NCBI RefSeq assembly: GCF_963422355.1
Contig: NC_085094.1
Location: 2,749,619 to 2,813,618, forward strand
Direction: 5' to 3'
Source of the DNA: Corticium candelabrum
Taxonomy: Eukaryota > Porifera > Homoscleromorpha > Homosclerophorida > Plakinidae
Length of the DNA: 64,000 nt
This document shows, one piece after another, positions 45,801-57,557 of the stretch. The notes beneath the pieces are model-generated. The model was given only the letters and a program-made list of their open reading frames with translations. It was not told the origin of the DNA and did no database searches. The translations under genes were made by a program, and so were the position numbers. The number at the start of each line of letters is the position of its first letter. Within the stretch, counting starts at the first letter, position 1.

Positions 45801-48800
45801 GTTGGACCGCTCAATCGTGGAACAGCAATGTAACTCCTTTTGGAAAAGTAAGGTGTCGTGACAATTACACCTAGTGGGAAATACAAACACAATTAAATCC
45901 TAAAAGATCAGTTAAACTTAAATACTGTTTACTTTCTTCACAAAACCGTCCTCTGTATCCCAGTGAACAAAGACAATTAAAGTCATCCAGTCCATCGCTA
46001 CAAGTACCACCGTTGAGGCACGGCTGATATGAGCATGATTGAACTATGATTTCACATCTACTGCCTTGATAACCAAGTAAACACAAACACCTGCAACAAT
46101 CAATCAAAATTAATTCAAGCACACCAATAATACATCATTTCATGTCTCACTCGTAGCCAAGTTGTACATTGTTGCATGTACCGTAATTGCGACAAGGAGA
46201 CGACATACAAGCATCCATAGCAGACTCACAATGAGCACCCGTAAATCCATCTCGACAGCTGCACTGAAATCCAGAACCATCACTAAAGCATGTGCCTCCA
46301 TTGACACATGGATTCGAATCGCATACATCGATTGAAGTTTCACAGAATTGACCTGAATAACCGATCGAACACACACAACTATACAAGGCTACACTGTCTA
46401 AACATGTTGCACCATTCTGACAAGGATTAGAAAGACATTCATTCAGCTCAGTTTCACATCTGTTTCCAAAGTAGCCTTGAGGACAGTAGCAAATATAAGA
46501 GCCAAGCAGTGAACCACAAATAGCACTGTTTTGACAAGGAGAGCTGCTACAGTAATCAACTGTTTCTTCACAACTACTCCCCGAGTAGCCAACAGGACAC
46601 ACACAATCATACGAATTAAAAGCGTTAATGCAAGTTGCATTTACTGGACACGGTTGAGATGCACACTCATCGATGCTTATGATAGAAGTCTCACAAACCT
46701 GACCAGAATAGCCAGTCGGACAAACACAGCTAAATGATGCCAAATTGTCTAAACATGTTCCTCCGTGTTGACAAGGATTAGAAAGACATTCAATTACCTC
46801 TGTTTCACAATGAGTTCCAAAGTATCCCTGACGACAGTAACAAACGTACAAACCAATCTTCGGCTCACAAATGGCACCATTCTGACATGGAGAGCTGTCA
46901 CAGTAATTTATTACTGATGCGCAGTTGCCACCAGAATAGCCCACAGGGCAAACACATCGATAAAAATCAATCGAGTCACTGCATGTTGCGTTTGACGTAC
47001 AAGGTTGAGATGCACATTCATCAACATCAACTTCACATTGCATTCCCGAGTACCCAGACAAACACAAGCAGTGAAATCCTGACAATGAGTTTTGACACAT
47101 TGCATTATTCCGACAGGGCACCGATTCACAGTAGTCTATCTGTGTCTGGCAATGTCTGCCAGTGTAGCCTTGCCCACACAAACACTCGTAGCCATCAATG
47201 TTTTCGACACACGTCCCATTGTTTTGACATGGTAATGATCCACACTCAAGAACTTCACTCTCACAATGTGTCCCGTAATACCCTGACATGCAGTAGCAGT
47301 CATACCCATTAATCTGATCCACACACGAGGCATCGTTGAGGCAAGGACTAGACGTACACTCAACAACCTCAGTTTCACAATTCAATCCTGTAAATCCGTC
47401 CCTACATGTGCAGACAAAACCATTCAAATAATCATCACAGGTTGCATTATTTGTGCATGGAAAAGAAGAGCATTCGTCAATGTCCTCCTGGCACAATGGA
47501 CCCGTCATTCCAGGATAGCACAAACATCGGTAGCCATCAACTTGGTCCACACAAGTCGCTAAAGTAGAACACGGACTAGACATGCACTCATCGACTTCAG
47601 TTTCACATAACTGCCCTGTAAATCCGGGTAAGCATTTGCAATAAACATTACGTACGAGGTCAGTGCATGTTGCATTGTTATAACATGGACTGGAAATGCA
47701 TTCGTCGATGTCTGTTTCGCACTGTGCACCAGTAAAGCCTCGATCACAAATACACAAATAATGATTAGGTAGGTCAATGCACTGTCCCCCATTCTGACAC
47801 GGTGATGACGAGCACTCCATGAAATCGGTCTCACAGTGGACACCAGAATAACCAAACGGACATACACAAATGTAGCCCATCCCAGGTTGAGGTTCAAAGC
47901 AATTCCCATTGTTCGTGCATGGATTCGATTCACACTCTGCTACATCTCGCTCACAATACTGACCAGAAAATCCCTGATGACAATGGCAAATGTATGAATC
48001 CAAGAGATCCTGGCAAGTGCCTCCATTCGCACAAGGATGAGAAGCACACTCATCCAATTCGACACCACACAGAAGACCCGTGTATCCAACAGCACAATTA
48101 CAAGCAAAAGATCCAAATGTGTTTACACATGTAGAATCATTATAACAAGGCAGCATAGTACATTCATCCACATCTGATTCACAGTGCAATCCAGTAAAAC
48201 CAGCACCGCACGAGCAGCTATACATGGACACCCCATTTTCACATGTTCCACCATGCAGACAAGGAAACGAGCTGCATTCATTTATTTCCATTTCACAGTG
48301 AGTACCTGTAAACCCTGATACACACATGCATAGATAGCCTCCGATCTCTTCTAAACATGACCCACTATTGACACATGGATCTGATTGACATTCTAGCACC
48401 TCCGAGCTGCAATCGATCCCAGAGTAAGAAGGTAAGCAAACACAACTATATCCGTTAACCTCATCAATACACGTACCACCATTTAAACATGGCTCCAGTT
48501 CTAGAGAACACTCGTCAATGTTAGTGTCACATGTGTTGCCTGTGAAACCAGCCAGACACAAGCAAAGAAAGCTATTTGTTCGATCCAAACATGTACCGTT
48601 ATTTGAGCAAGGAGATGAGTCACACTCATCTAATTCAGTCTGGCACAGCACTCCACTGTATCCCGATGAGCACTCACAAACAAATGAAGCAATCATATCA
48701 ATACACAGTCCATTCATGCAAGGAGAACTTGAACACTCATCCACATCAGAGTCGCAATCATTGCCCGTGTAGCCGTCAAGACACAAGCAAGTATAGGATG

Positions 48801-51800
48801 CTACATCATCACTGCAAGTTGCTCCATTCTGGCACGGATTCGACAAACATTCATCAATTTCAGAGTCACAGTTTGTGCCAGTAAAGCCAATGGCACACAT
48901 ACACTCATATGAATCAATACCGTCCTTACATATTCCTCTATTATCACAAGGGTTAGGATCACAATCATTGATGTTTGTCTCACACTGTGCTCCCGTCCAC
49001 CCGTTGATGCATTGACAAACATAACCACTAACAACATCAATGCAAGATCCACCATTCATGCAAGGACTTGACTCACACTCGTCTGTTTCTATTTCGCAGT
49101 GGAGGCCCATAAAACCAACAACACAGCGACAAATAAAACCGTCGGTTCGATCAATACACGTGCCATTGTTATAGCAAGGATTAGATATGCATTCAGACGT
49201 ATCAACCTCGCATGTTTCTCCATGCCAACCGGATGGGCACCAACATGAAAAAGCATTTTGACCGTCTTGACATGTTCCATTGTTGTTGCACGGTGTTGAC
49301 ACACACTCATCGACATCGTTTTCACAAAATTGCCCTGTATATCCTTCCTCGCATAGACAGCGATATCCACTGCTTTCATTGAATCTTGAAATCGTTTCTT
49401 GGCAGATGCCTCTGTTGTAGCAGGGCTTTGACTGGCATTCATCAATATCTGTCTCGCACTGCAACCCTGTATATCCTGTTGGACAGATGCAGCGGTATTC
49501 CCCGTGTAGCTCAACACAAGAACCCCTATTTACACAAGGATTGGATGTGCACTCAAGAAAATCGAGCTCACAGTTGAGACCTGTTCTTGCTGCAGGGCAA
49601 ATGCACCTGTAGCTATTAATGTGATCGAGACATGTGCCATTGTACTGACATGGCTCAGAAAGACATTCGTTCATGTCGTTCTCGCATAGTGTTCCTGTGT
49701 ATCCATCAAGACACATGCACTCAAAACCGATTCTGCCGTCTCTGCAAAAGCCTCCATTTAAACAAGGAAATGAACTGCAATAGTTGATATCAATTGCACA
49801 ATCCCGCCCCGTGTAACCGATTACGCATGAACAGGTGTACTCATTGACACTGTCTTGACACGTTCCATTGTTAGCACACGGATATGATGCACATTCGTTA
49901 ACATCAATCCCACACTCATGGCCAGTGTAACCATCCATACAAGTACAATTAAACCCATAAACCTGGTCAGTACATACACCTCCGTGTAAGCACGGCATCG
50001 ACGAACACTCATCGATATCTGTTTCACACTGTGCTCCTGTGTATCCATTAGTGCACGAACACTGATACATGTCAACCGCATCGCTACAGTTGCCATTCTG
50101 ACAAGGACTTGACATACACTCGTTAATGTCTACGTCACAGTTGAGTGATGTGAATCCCGACTGACAGACACAGCTGTATTGGCCAACTTCGCTAACACAC
50201 CGTGCATTATTAAGACATGGATTTGATTCACAGAAGTCTATCGGTTTTTCACAATGAAGACCGGTGTAAAACGAAGAACACCCGCAAACATAATTGCTCA
50301 CGCCATCGAAACATGTTGCTCCGTTTGTACAAGGAGAAGGGTTACATTCGTCCACATCTGTTTCACACTGTATGCCAGTAAATCCATTGGGACATTCACA
50401 TTGAAAATGTCCAAACTCATCAAAACATGTTCCACCGTTTCTGCATGGCTGTGACATACACTCATCAATCAACACATCACACTGCTGTCCCGTCCATCCA
50501 ACCAAACAGTCGCAAACGTAATTGTTCACCTGATCTATACACAGTCCGTTCCCACAGTCCTTACCGAGACAGTCATTGAAGTTAATCTGGCACAAATGTC
50601 CGGTAAATCCAGAGACACAAAAGCAATCAAACTTACCGATGCTACCCACACATAATCCTCCATTCTGACATGGCGACGAAGCGCAGTAATCAACAAGAGT
50701 ACTACACCGAGGATCCATCCAACCTTGACTACAAATACAATAGTAGTTGTTTATCTGATCAACACAAGCCCCACCGTTTAAACATGGATTAGAGTCACAT
50801 TCTACCAGCTCGGTTTCACATAGACTTCCCGTGTATCCAGGTGGACAGAAACACGTTGGCTCGCTGTCAGGACCAGCTTCGATATCGAAACAAACTCCAG
50901 AGTTTTGGCAAGGGTTTCTTGCAATACATCGATGAGCAGTCTCACAGGTGAGTCCACCAAAACTAGAAGAGCAGTTACACACATGACCAGCCACTTGATC
51001 AACACACCGTCCTCCATTTTGACAAGGCATTGATATACAATCGTCGACGTTGACATGACATATCGACCCAGAGAAACCCGGAAGGCACTGGCATTGAAAT
51101 CCATTCACTTGATCTATGCATCGACCTCCATTTAGACAAGGAGACGACAAGCATTCGTCAACCTCTACGTGACACTGTCGTCCAGTGTATCCAGCAGTGC
51201 AACTGCACTTGAAACTATTGACCATGTCCACACATGTACCATCATTATCACAAGGATCTGACATGCACTCATTGAAGTCCTCTGAACAGTTGAGTCCAGT
51301 AAAGCCACTCTGGCAAGAACACCGATAACACGTTCTCGATGAGTTGGAACTCAATGATGCACACTGACCTCCATTCTGACATGGCTGATCGCTACACACA
51401 TCAAACGAAACACTACAGCTGTCTCCCGCCCATCCACAATAACACACACACGTGTATCCTCCGGGTTGCTTCACACAACGTCCTCTAACACAAGGATTCG
51501 ACAAACACTCATCGATCTCCACTTCACACAAACGTCCAGTCCAACCAGGACGGCATACACATTGATATCCATTGATCTCATCTTGACACGAGCCGTTGTT
51601 CAGACATAAATTGTTTTGACATTCATTAATATCAACACCACACTGTTCACTCGTGTATCCTGGCATGCACAGACAACTGTATCGATCTGCATGGTCTTGG
51701 CATCGGGCTCCGTTGAGGCACGGTTGGCTGCTACACTCATCAACATTTGTTTCACACTTGTCGCCTGTGAATCCGTCCGCACACTGACACCAGTACTGGC

Positions 51801-52246
51801 TGACACCATCTTCACACGTCCCATTGTTCAAACAAGGATAGAGATAGCAGTCATCTATATTTACTTCACACGTTGTGCCTGTGAATCCTAGAGGGCACTG
51901 ACATGTGTAGCTCGTCCCGTTGCCGTGACATGTAGCGTTGTCAGCGCACGGCAGCCCGTCACACGCGTCTAGTGCCGTCTGACATCGAACGCCCGTAAAC
52001 GAGGCCGCACACTGGCATGCAGCCACATCATTGCCAGTCTCGTTGACCGTTACAACGCAAGTACCGCCATTCTTGCAGAAATCGCTACAAACGCCTAAAC
52101 ATCGAACGTCAGATAACTCAAAATACAAATTTCGTTCAACAACGAGCACCTGAGCCTTGAACTAGATGCAAGGTCAGGAGGGCGTGTGTCAGTACGAGTA
52201 TGGTTACGCCTCCTTTCCTGCTGTTTTCCTCCGACAATCTCTTCAT
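42869..52246 (-). CDS. Secreted EYS-like protein: 55 EGF and two laminin-G domains
   Basis: Eleven exons inferred: 52150-52246, 46151-52094, 45933-46090, 45401-45870, 45015-45333, 44883-44952, 44750-44825, 43411-43463, 43252-43335, 43086-43189 and 42869-43017. They sum to 7,524 nt, in frame throughout, giving 2,507 aa. Exon 1 encodes a signal peptide (MKRLSEENSRKGG then a VTILVLTHALLTL core) and splices after 97 nt to the first EGF. There are 53 EGF modules in a row, many with the calcium-binding DxDEC form, the CxSxPC O-glucose site and the CxxGGTC O-fucose site. Then come laminin-G 1, two EGFs and laminin-G 2, ending in a stop without a membrane segment. This order resembles Eyes shut (EYS), which is secreted, more than Notch (no LNR or membrane span) or Crumbs (has a membrane anchor). 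An extra 3' exon outside those seen cannot be excluded. Confidence 0.82.
43464..44749. other. Intron splitting the second laminin-G domain
   Basis: A 1.3-kb intron, phase 0 on both sides. A small imperfect hairpin at about 44259-44331 pairs CTCTCTCGCAC with GTGCGAGAGAG. No other feature seen. Confidence 0.5.
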
Positions 52247-52428
52247 GATGTTTGCATCGGAAACGTTACGAAATTTCAGGAAGAGACAAATGTAACTTAT
52301 TCACGTCCACGTTTCCTGCGTCTAGGCAGGAATCCAGAGCACGTGATAATTATCCGGGTTGCCACGTCTCTATTGACAACGCTTGCGAGGCACCCGTTTC
52401 CACAGAATTGCTAAATTTCTAGACTAAG

Positions 52429-52933
52429 AGCGTGTTCACACTGTGATTAGTTTGGCGTTAGTGCACTTACGCCATTCGTTCCAACCGATCCTAATCATGA
52501 TTAGTGTAACGCGCCGTAAAAGGTGGTATTACAACCGCATTAGTGGTTGCACGTGACTTTGGCACGTGAGGTAGTATACAAGAAGAGCATGCAGCCGATG
52601 ATTCTGATGTGCTGTTGCATGTTTAGACGTGCAAACGCAGCAACAACATGGCGACGTATACGGGAGCGCAGGCAGATGGATACTACGTGCGTGCCTGTTC
52701 ATTTGACTTCCTGCCGTCCCTGAAGGAGCCGCCAGGGAAAGCAAACTAAATGTTTCCCTCTTCAAAACCTACAGCAATGGCTTCGAGCTTACCGGATATG
52801 ATGGATGAGGCTAATTACACTCACGTGCCCACGTGACTTTGTAATAATAGTTATCTGTGTGAACGCGCTTGCGCTGATGTTGGCCTAATCATAGTTGTAG
52901 TTAGTACACCTGAGATGTCGGTGTGAACACGCT
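52429..52933. mobile_element. PIF/Harbinger-like MITE (family B), copy 2
   Basis: A 505-bp element with inverted ends AGCGTGTTCACAC and GTGTGAACACGCT, matching copy 1 (21014-22545) inside. Shared interior blocks include TGGCACGTGAGGTAGTATAC and the CAACAACATGGCGACGTAT stretch. A 3-bp duplication is plausible but imperfect. Confidence 0.78.
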
Positions 52934-53394
52934 AAGAGTACTGTTTTTGATTTTGTGACTCCTCAATTAGTCATATGCCCCAAAGTGAGGCGCTACGTGT
53001 GTGGAACCATTTATGATAGCTAGACGACTCATCTACAATATATCAAGCTGGCACCTAGCAGCATAGGGGCTCTAACAATACGTTTGCTAAAGGTTGAAGT
53101 TGTTGAAACAGAGCCAAGTACTTGTCTTTAATTAACTAGTCTAGTAGTACGTCACTTGTCAAGATTCCCACGGAAACCATTTGCGAGACGCGTGGGAGGG
53201 TCTAAGACAATTAGGGCACAAACAACGATTTTTAGTCATGTGACAGTACTGGCAGCAACGCAATACAGTAAGTCATAGCTCACTAGCTAATAATAGCAGC
53301 TGATGACGGCTTTCTATTATTCAGAACACCCAGTAGACTACCTTCCGAGATATCGTCCTCTGTTGTCAATGCTCAGGATGTCCTCTATCCGAAT

Positions 53395-53579
53395 TAGTCT
53401 CGCGTAGCCAGACCCTTTCCGCCTGGAACGTTCTAGTAAACCTCTAATTGTGCAAACGCGTACACTCTCCCACTCATACTACAGAAACCAGAACACTTGC
53501 ACAAACGCAATGCAAATTTACGCTCACGCTGTCAAATGATGTCACAACAAAACTCCTTGACTCAGTGTGTACGAGATTA
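53395..53579. mobile_element. Partial fold-back family element
   Basis: Begins TAGTCTCGCGTAGCCAGACC, as the fold-back family does, and ends near ACGAGATTA. No 9-bp duplication is visible, so the right end may be lost or diverged. Confidence 0.4.
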
Positions 53580-54189
53580 GCCTAGAGATAACGTGTGAAA
53601 CCATAGACAACCCTACCAATTCAGATTACAGGAAACTCCCAATCAAACCTCTAATCAAGCCACAGGAAGAAGTGTACAGTGAGTAAATACTACTGTACGG
53701 TATGGCCTTAGAATTCAGTGTGTTCACACTGTACAGTACGCCCTACGACCTCCAAGCTAAATCTATTTTTAACCATCAAGGGCTTGGCTTTTTCATACTT
53801 CTAGACATATTTGACATAATTCCAGATGGCTGCCCCCCGGCTTCAACTTCTGTAGACTTGGTAGCTATGCGTACTACGGCATCAGTTGTTGAACTTCTAG
53901 ACAAAGATTCGTGTAAAACCTTGATTCAAACGGTATGGTGTTAGAATGCTCTGTAGCTATACACGTCACCCTCTAGCGTACTTCGTCACTACTGCTCGGG
54001 GTCTGAAATTGGTCTTCTGCACAGTCCGGGTTCCCTGCTTTCTCGCAAAACTGCGTGAATGTGGGCGCCCTAGAATACGGTATAACATAGCTTACGCCTA
54101 CGTACATACCTACCTACTGAGAGCAACAAAACGTAATCAACTTCGAAGCCATTTAGTCACACTCAGCACATTCAATCAGCACGTGACGG

Positions 54190-54197
54190 TGACGTCA
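54190..54197. promoter_or_regulatory. Consensus CRE (TGACGTCA)
   Basis: A perfect palindromic cAMP-response element 353 bases upstream of the Jun start codon. ATF/CREB and Jun-ATF dimers bind this site. Its use here is inferred. Confidence 0.5.
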
Positions 54198-54388
54198 GGG
54201 ACATACTAGGTACGTAGGCGTGGCCCGAAGCCAATCTGACTCATCGTACGCAGTACACACCATGGCATCCGAGTGAACTCGGAAACAGAAGTGAAATTGT
54301 AGGAAATGCCAATTAAATAAAACACACACAGTCATACGCAGCCGTCCAAAACATACACGGAGTTGTAACTCTGACCACGTGAGTCGAG

Positions 54389-54396
54389 TGACATCA
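54389..54396. promoter_or_regulatory. AP-1-like site TGACATCA upstream of Jun
   Basis: TGACATCA is the sequence of the proximal autoregulatory AP-1/ATF site known in vertebrate c-jun promoters. Here it lies 154 bases upstream of the start codon. A further CRE-like half (CACGTCATGAC) follows at 54404-54414. Confidence 0.5.
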
Positions 54397-54549
54397 CCTA
54401 TTTCACGTCATGACAAAAGCATAGTGCGGATTTGGTATTACATCAGTGTGTTGTTGACCTTCGCAAGTGCCAAACCTGCGCTTATCTCTGCCTACCCACC
54501 ACATCAGCAGTCTAGTCGTCAATGACCTTTGTCTCTCTGCATACATATT

Positions 54550-55533
54550 ATGAGCCTCTACTGTGATGATATTGCAGACACAATGAATTCAACAGACAAA
54601 CGTCGTCTCTTTCTTCCCCTCGGGGACGACGAAGAAGACCCCAACCAGGAATGTCCCTCGCAAGATCCGACCATCTGTGCTGCGAGGGGCAAGAGCAAAC
54701 TTGCCCACGGTGCAGGTTTGAGCACGCCTGACACGGCAAATTTAGCTCTTACAAGTCCGGAGTTGGAGGGGATCATCATTTCGGGTTCTCACACGTTTCT
54801 TGTCAGCAACGGGCCAGGACTGACACCCTCTGCCTGCGGACTGAACGGCAACAGTGACATCGAGCAACAAATGCGTTACTGCCAAGAATTTCTCGAGGCT
54901 TTGCAACCGCGCAGTACAGAAGTCTCTAGCGTCTGCGACGGAAAAAGTCTTCAGTCAATTAGTGCAGGAAACACTGCAACTAGTGCACAGAGGCACAGCA
55001 GCGAGAGTACTGTGATGTCTGGAGAAGGAAACGTCGCCTACAATTTCAACGACAATTTTCAAGACGAGAGTGACAGTGGTGAAGACGAGATTACAGGACA
55101 GTCGACATCGACTTCTACGGGATTGCAGTCATCATGGGTGACGTGGAAAGCCACGCCCACGTCGCAGGGGAATCCCCGTTCGCTCAAATGGGACAAGCGC
55201 AACCCGCCGAAGTTCGACTCGGCAACCGTCGCTACGATGAGTCCTCAAGAACGAGCCTCGTATCGGGCGGCGAGAAAACGAGCGAGAAACCGACAGGCCG
55301 CGTCTCGTTGTCGCGAGAAGAAACTGAAGCGTCAGAGCGAACTGGAAGATGTCGTCCAGAGTCTAACGGATCAAAACACGAGTCTCCACACGCAAGTCTA
55401 CGCGTTGCGCGAAGAGGTCTGCAGACTGAAAGACGAGATCGTGAAGCACGCACAGTCTGGCTGCCGCACAATCATTCTGGAGTCATCACTGCTCACTGTC
55501 CAAAGAATTCAACACGAAACCAACAATTACTGA
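54550..55533 (+). CDS. JUN: Jun-family AP-1 bZIP transcription factor
   Basis: An intronless 327-aa protein. The start is the ATG of MSLYCDDIAD, which resembles the short acidic start of Jun proteins. Residues ~57-77 (LSTPDTANLALTSPELEGII) align with the c-Jun activation domain. Two proline-directed sites, T59-P and S69-P, lie ten residues apart, as Ser63 and Ser73 do in human Jun. The C-terminal bZIP has the basic region RNRQAASRCREKKLKR. A five-leucine zipper follows (LEDVVQS, LTDQNTS, LHTQVYA, LREEVCR, LKDEIVK), then HAQSGC, matching Jun's HVNSGC. It should bind AP-1/CRE DNA as a dimer and respond to JNK-type kinases. The basic region has Arg where Jun has Lys (SRCR for SKCR). A delta-type JNK docking motif is not obvious. 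Confidence 0.93.
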   Translation: MSLYCDDIADTMNSTDKRRLFLPLGDDEEDPNQECPSQDPTICAARGKSKLAHGAGLSTPDTANLALTSPELEGIIISGSHTFLVSNGPGLTPSACGLNGNSDIEQQMRYCQEFLEALQPRSTEVSSVCDGKSLQSISAGNTATSAQRHSSESTVMSGEGNVAYNFNDNFQDESDSGEDEITGQSTSTSTGLQSSWVTWKATPTSQGNPRSLKWDKRNPPKFDSATVATMSPQERASYRAARKRARNRQAASRCREKKLKRQSELEDVVQSLTDQNTSLHTQVYALREEVCRLKDEIVKHAQSGCRTIILESSLLTVQRIQHETNNY

Positions 55534-56491
55534 CATCCACACAAACGAAAAAAGAAGACACTCAAAACAGTAAAGTGAAATTTTATTCCTTCTGGTAATT
55601 AGAGTTTGAGCTTTTTGTAATTAGGAACTCCCATACAGTAATCATCATATGGAGCCTTTGCAGCTCCCTTGTATTCTAGAGCACGTATTTAGGTGTACTA
55701 ACAAATACTAACACACATTGTATGTATGACATAAAAATAAATGCTAGTTTTAGTGTGATTCATGTTTGCAACTATCGCCGGTCTTGTCGGTACACTTCAC
55801 AAAAAAATTAGGAGCGACGTGTATGACGCCCGTGTGTGATATCCCTTGCTTGACGACTACAGACTACTGTGTAACTATTGATTGTAACTTACTAGTCATA
55901 TGATGGAAAGTATATGATTCGAAGAGCTACTACGGCGTACTGTGCTGTGAACAAACGTCTGATGAGTTGAACGTGCGTTGCTCACACGCCTGTTTCTCAC
56001 ACATCCACTACAAACAGCTGCCAACCGCCTAGTGTCTGCTCATACGGCAGGCGTGTCTGTCAACCACGCATGAGTGTCACGCATTCCCGTGAGTTGGAAG
56101 TAGCCAGTACAACTAGAACAAAAACGAGGAAGGTGTCGTCCATCTTACACAGCAAGAAGCAAGGTCACGTTTGATTGTTTGCGCGGTATCCTTGACCGTA
56201 CTGTAGCAGGTAAGAATGAATATAACATTAAATATTTCGCTTCAAATAGTGTTCCGCGTTTGTTGAAGCTGACCTTCACGACTTTCTCACGCAATATGCA
56301 CGCTCACTATGCCTATTTCGTCGCTAACTATTTTTTATCGCTTTTGATTGATTATCCCCAAGTTTCATGACAGAAACGCCCTCATTTTCTATAAAACGCT
56401 ATAATTTTTTCTTGCACTCAAATCTTGCACGCTCAAAGTTGAAGTGTAATTTGTCATTGCAGATCACACCAATATCTACCACTAATGCGTG
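55534..56491. other. Spacer and 5' untranslated exon of the PTK7-like gene
   Basis: The Jun 3' untranslated region runs to the polyadenylation signal near 55736. A candidate 5' untranslated exon of the next gene ends at a good donor (GTAAGAAT at 56210). Its intron ends with an AG at 56461-56462, 29 bases before the start codon. The exon has stops in the reading frames I tried and encodes no signal peptide or immunoglobulin domain. Confidence 0.45.
55736..55741 (+). terminator. Polyadenylation signal AATAAA of Jun
   Basis: A consensus AATAAA about 200 bases after the Jun stop codon, at the start of GT/T-richer sequence. Confidence 0.55.
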
Positions 56492-57521
56492 ATGTCCTCC
56501 CCATCACAGGCAGGAGGTGGCATCTACGCCCATAACTGTAGTCAAACAAGGGATCCGCCACTTGTTAAGGAAGAGGTCCTTGATACCTCTGATGATTTTC
56601 TCATCTACTCTGGGGTCGCATTTGGCGGATGCATACTCCTGGTCCTGGTTTTCGTTCTGCTACGTCGATGCTGCTCGAGACGCCATCTTATTCAAGACTC
56701 GAGCTATCCTGGAAGAAGCCACCATCATCGAAGAAGCCGTCGAGACAAAAGCCTGGATTCTTCCTATGATACAATAGCTTTAGAGCTGAAAGAGATGGCA
56801 ACTTTGCCACATGCCACGACAGAACCAGTGGGCGTTTTCAGGAATCCAGTGTATGTGTCCATGGAGACGCAACTCAAATCCATGGAATTTCCACGTACCA
56901 GACTCTGTTTCACTGCAGAGAAAGGCAAAGGTACGTTCGGAAAAATATACAAAGGTGAAGCATCTTCGATCAAGCAAGATGAATTGACCACAACTGTTTA
57001 CGTCAAAACTCTTGGCAACTCCCATGATGACAGGATAATAAAGGACTTTGAAAGTGAGATGATGATGGCTGCTCAATTTCATCATCCCAATATAATTCAA
57101 CTTCTCGGTGTATCAACTGTTGAAGAACCTCAGTGTCTAATCTATGAATGCATGGAATATGGGTCACTGAAAGAGTTTCTTCAGCATGTCAGCCAGGGTT
57201 TTCAAGTGAAGGATGCCGATGCATCCAGTGTAGAGCTCGATCAGCGAAAACACATGGTCAATGATCAAGATTTGGCTAGAATGGCTGCACAGGTTGCTTT
57301 GGCCCTTGACTACTTGGCTAAACACAACTTTGTCCATTCAGATGTAGCAGCGCGAAATTGTCAGGTAGGAGGATACTCATCCAAGTTTTAAAAAGCTGAA
57401 AATAAATGGAAAACAGACAAAACACCCACAGAACAGACACACAGACATATAAACAAACAACAAGCACAGAAGTACACTTTGAAGTGTGGTTAACTGACTG
57501 TAGGCTAGCAGACAACACAAG

Positions 57522-57557
<36 letters not shown>

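Larger units (their letters stand above)
52247..54549. other. Divergent spacer between EYS-like and Jun genes
   Basis: Holds both promoters, a family-B MITE (52429-52933) and a partial fold-back element (53395-53579). The plus-strand open frames at 53702-53944 and 53946-54209 match nothing recognisable. Confidence 0.55.

Noticed and set aside
46151-52094. Notch receptor
   Set aside because: EGF array is Notch-like, but no LNR modules, membrane span, RAM or ankyrin repeats follow; laminin-G domains do.
53702-54209. Two plus-strand frames upstream of Jun
   Set aside because: No recognisable domain, no supporting splice structure, and they lie in promoter-proximal spacer.
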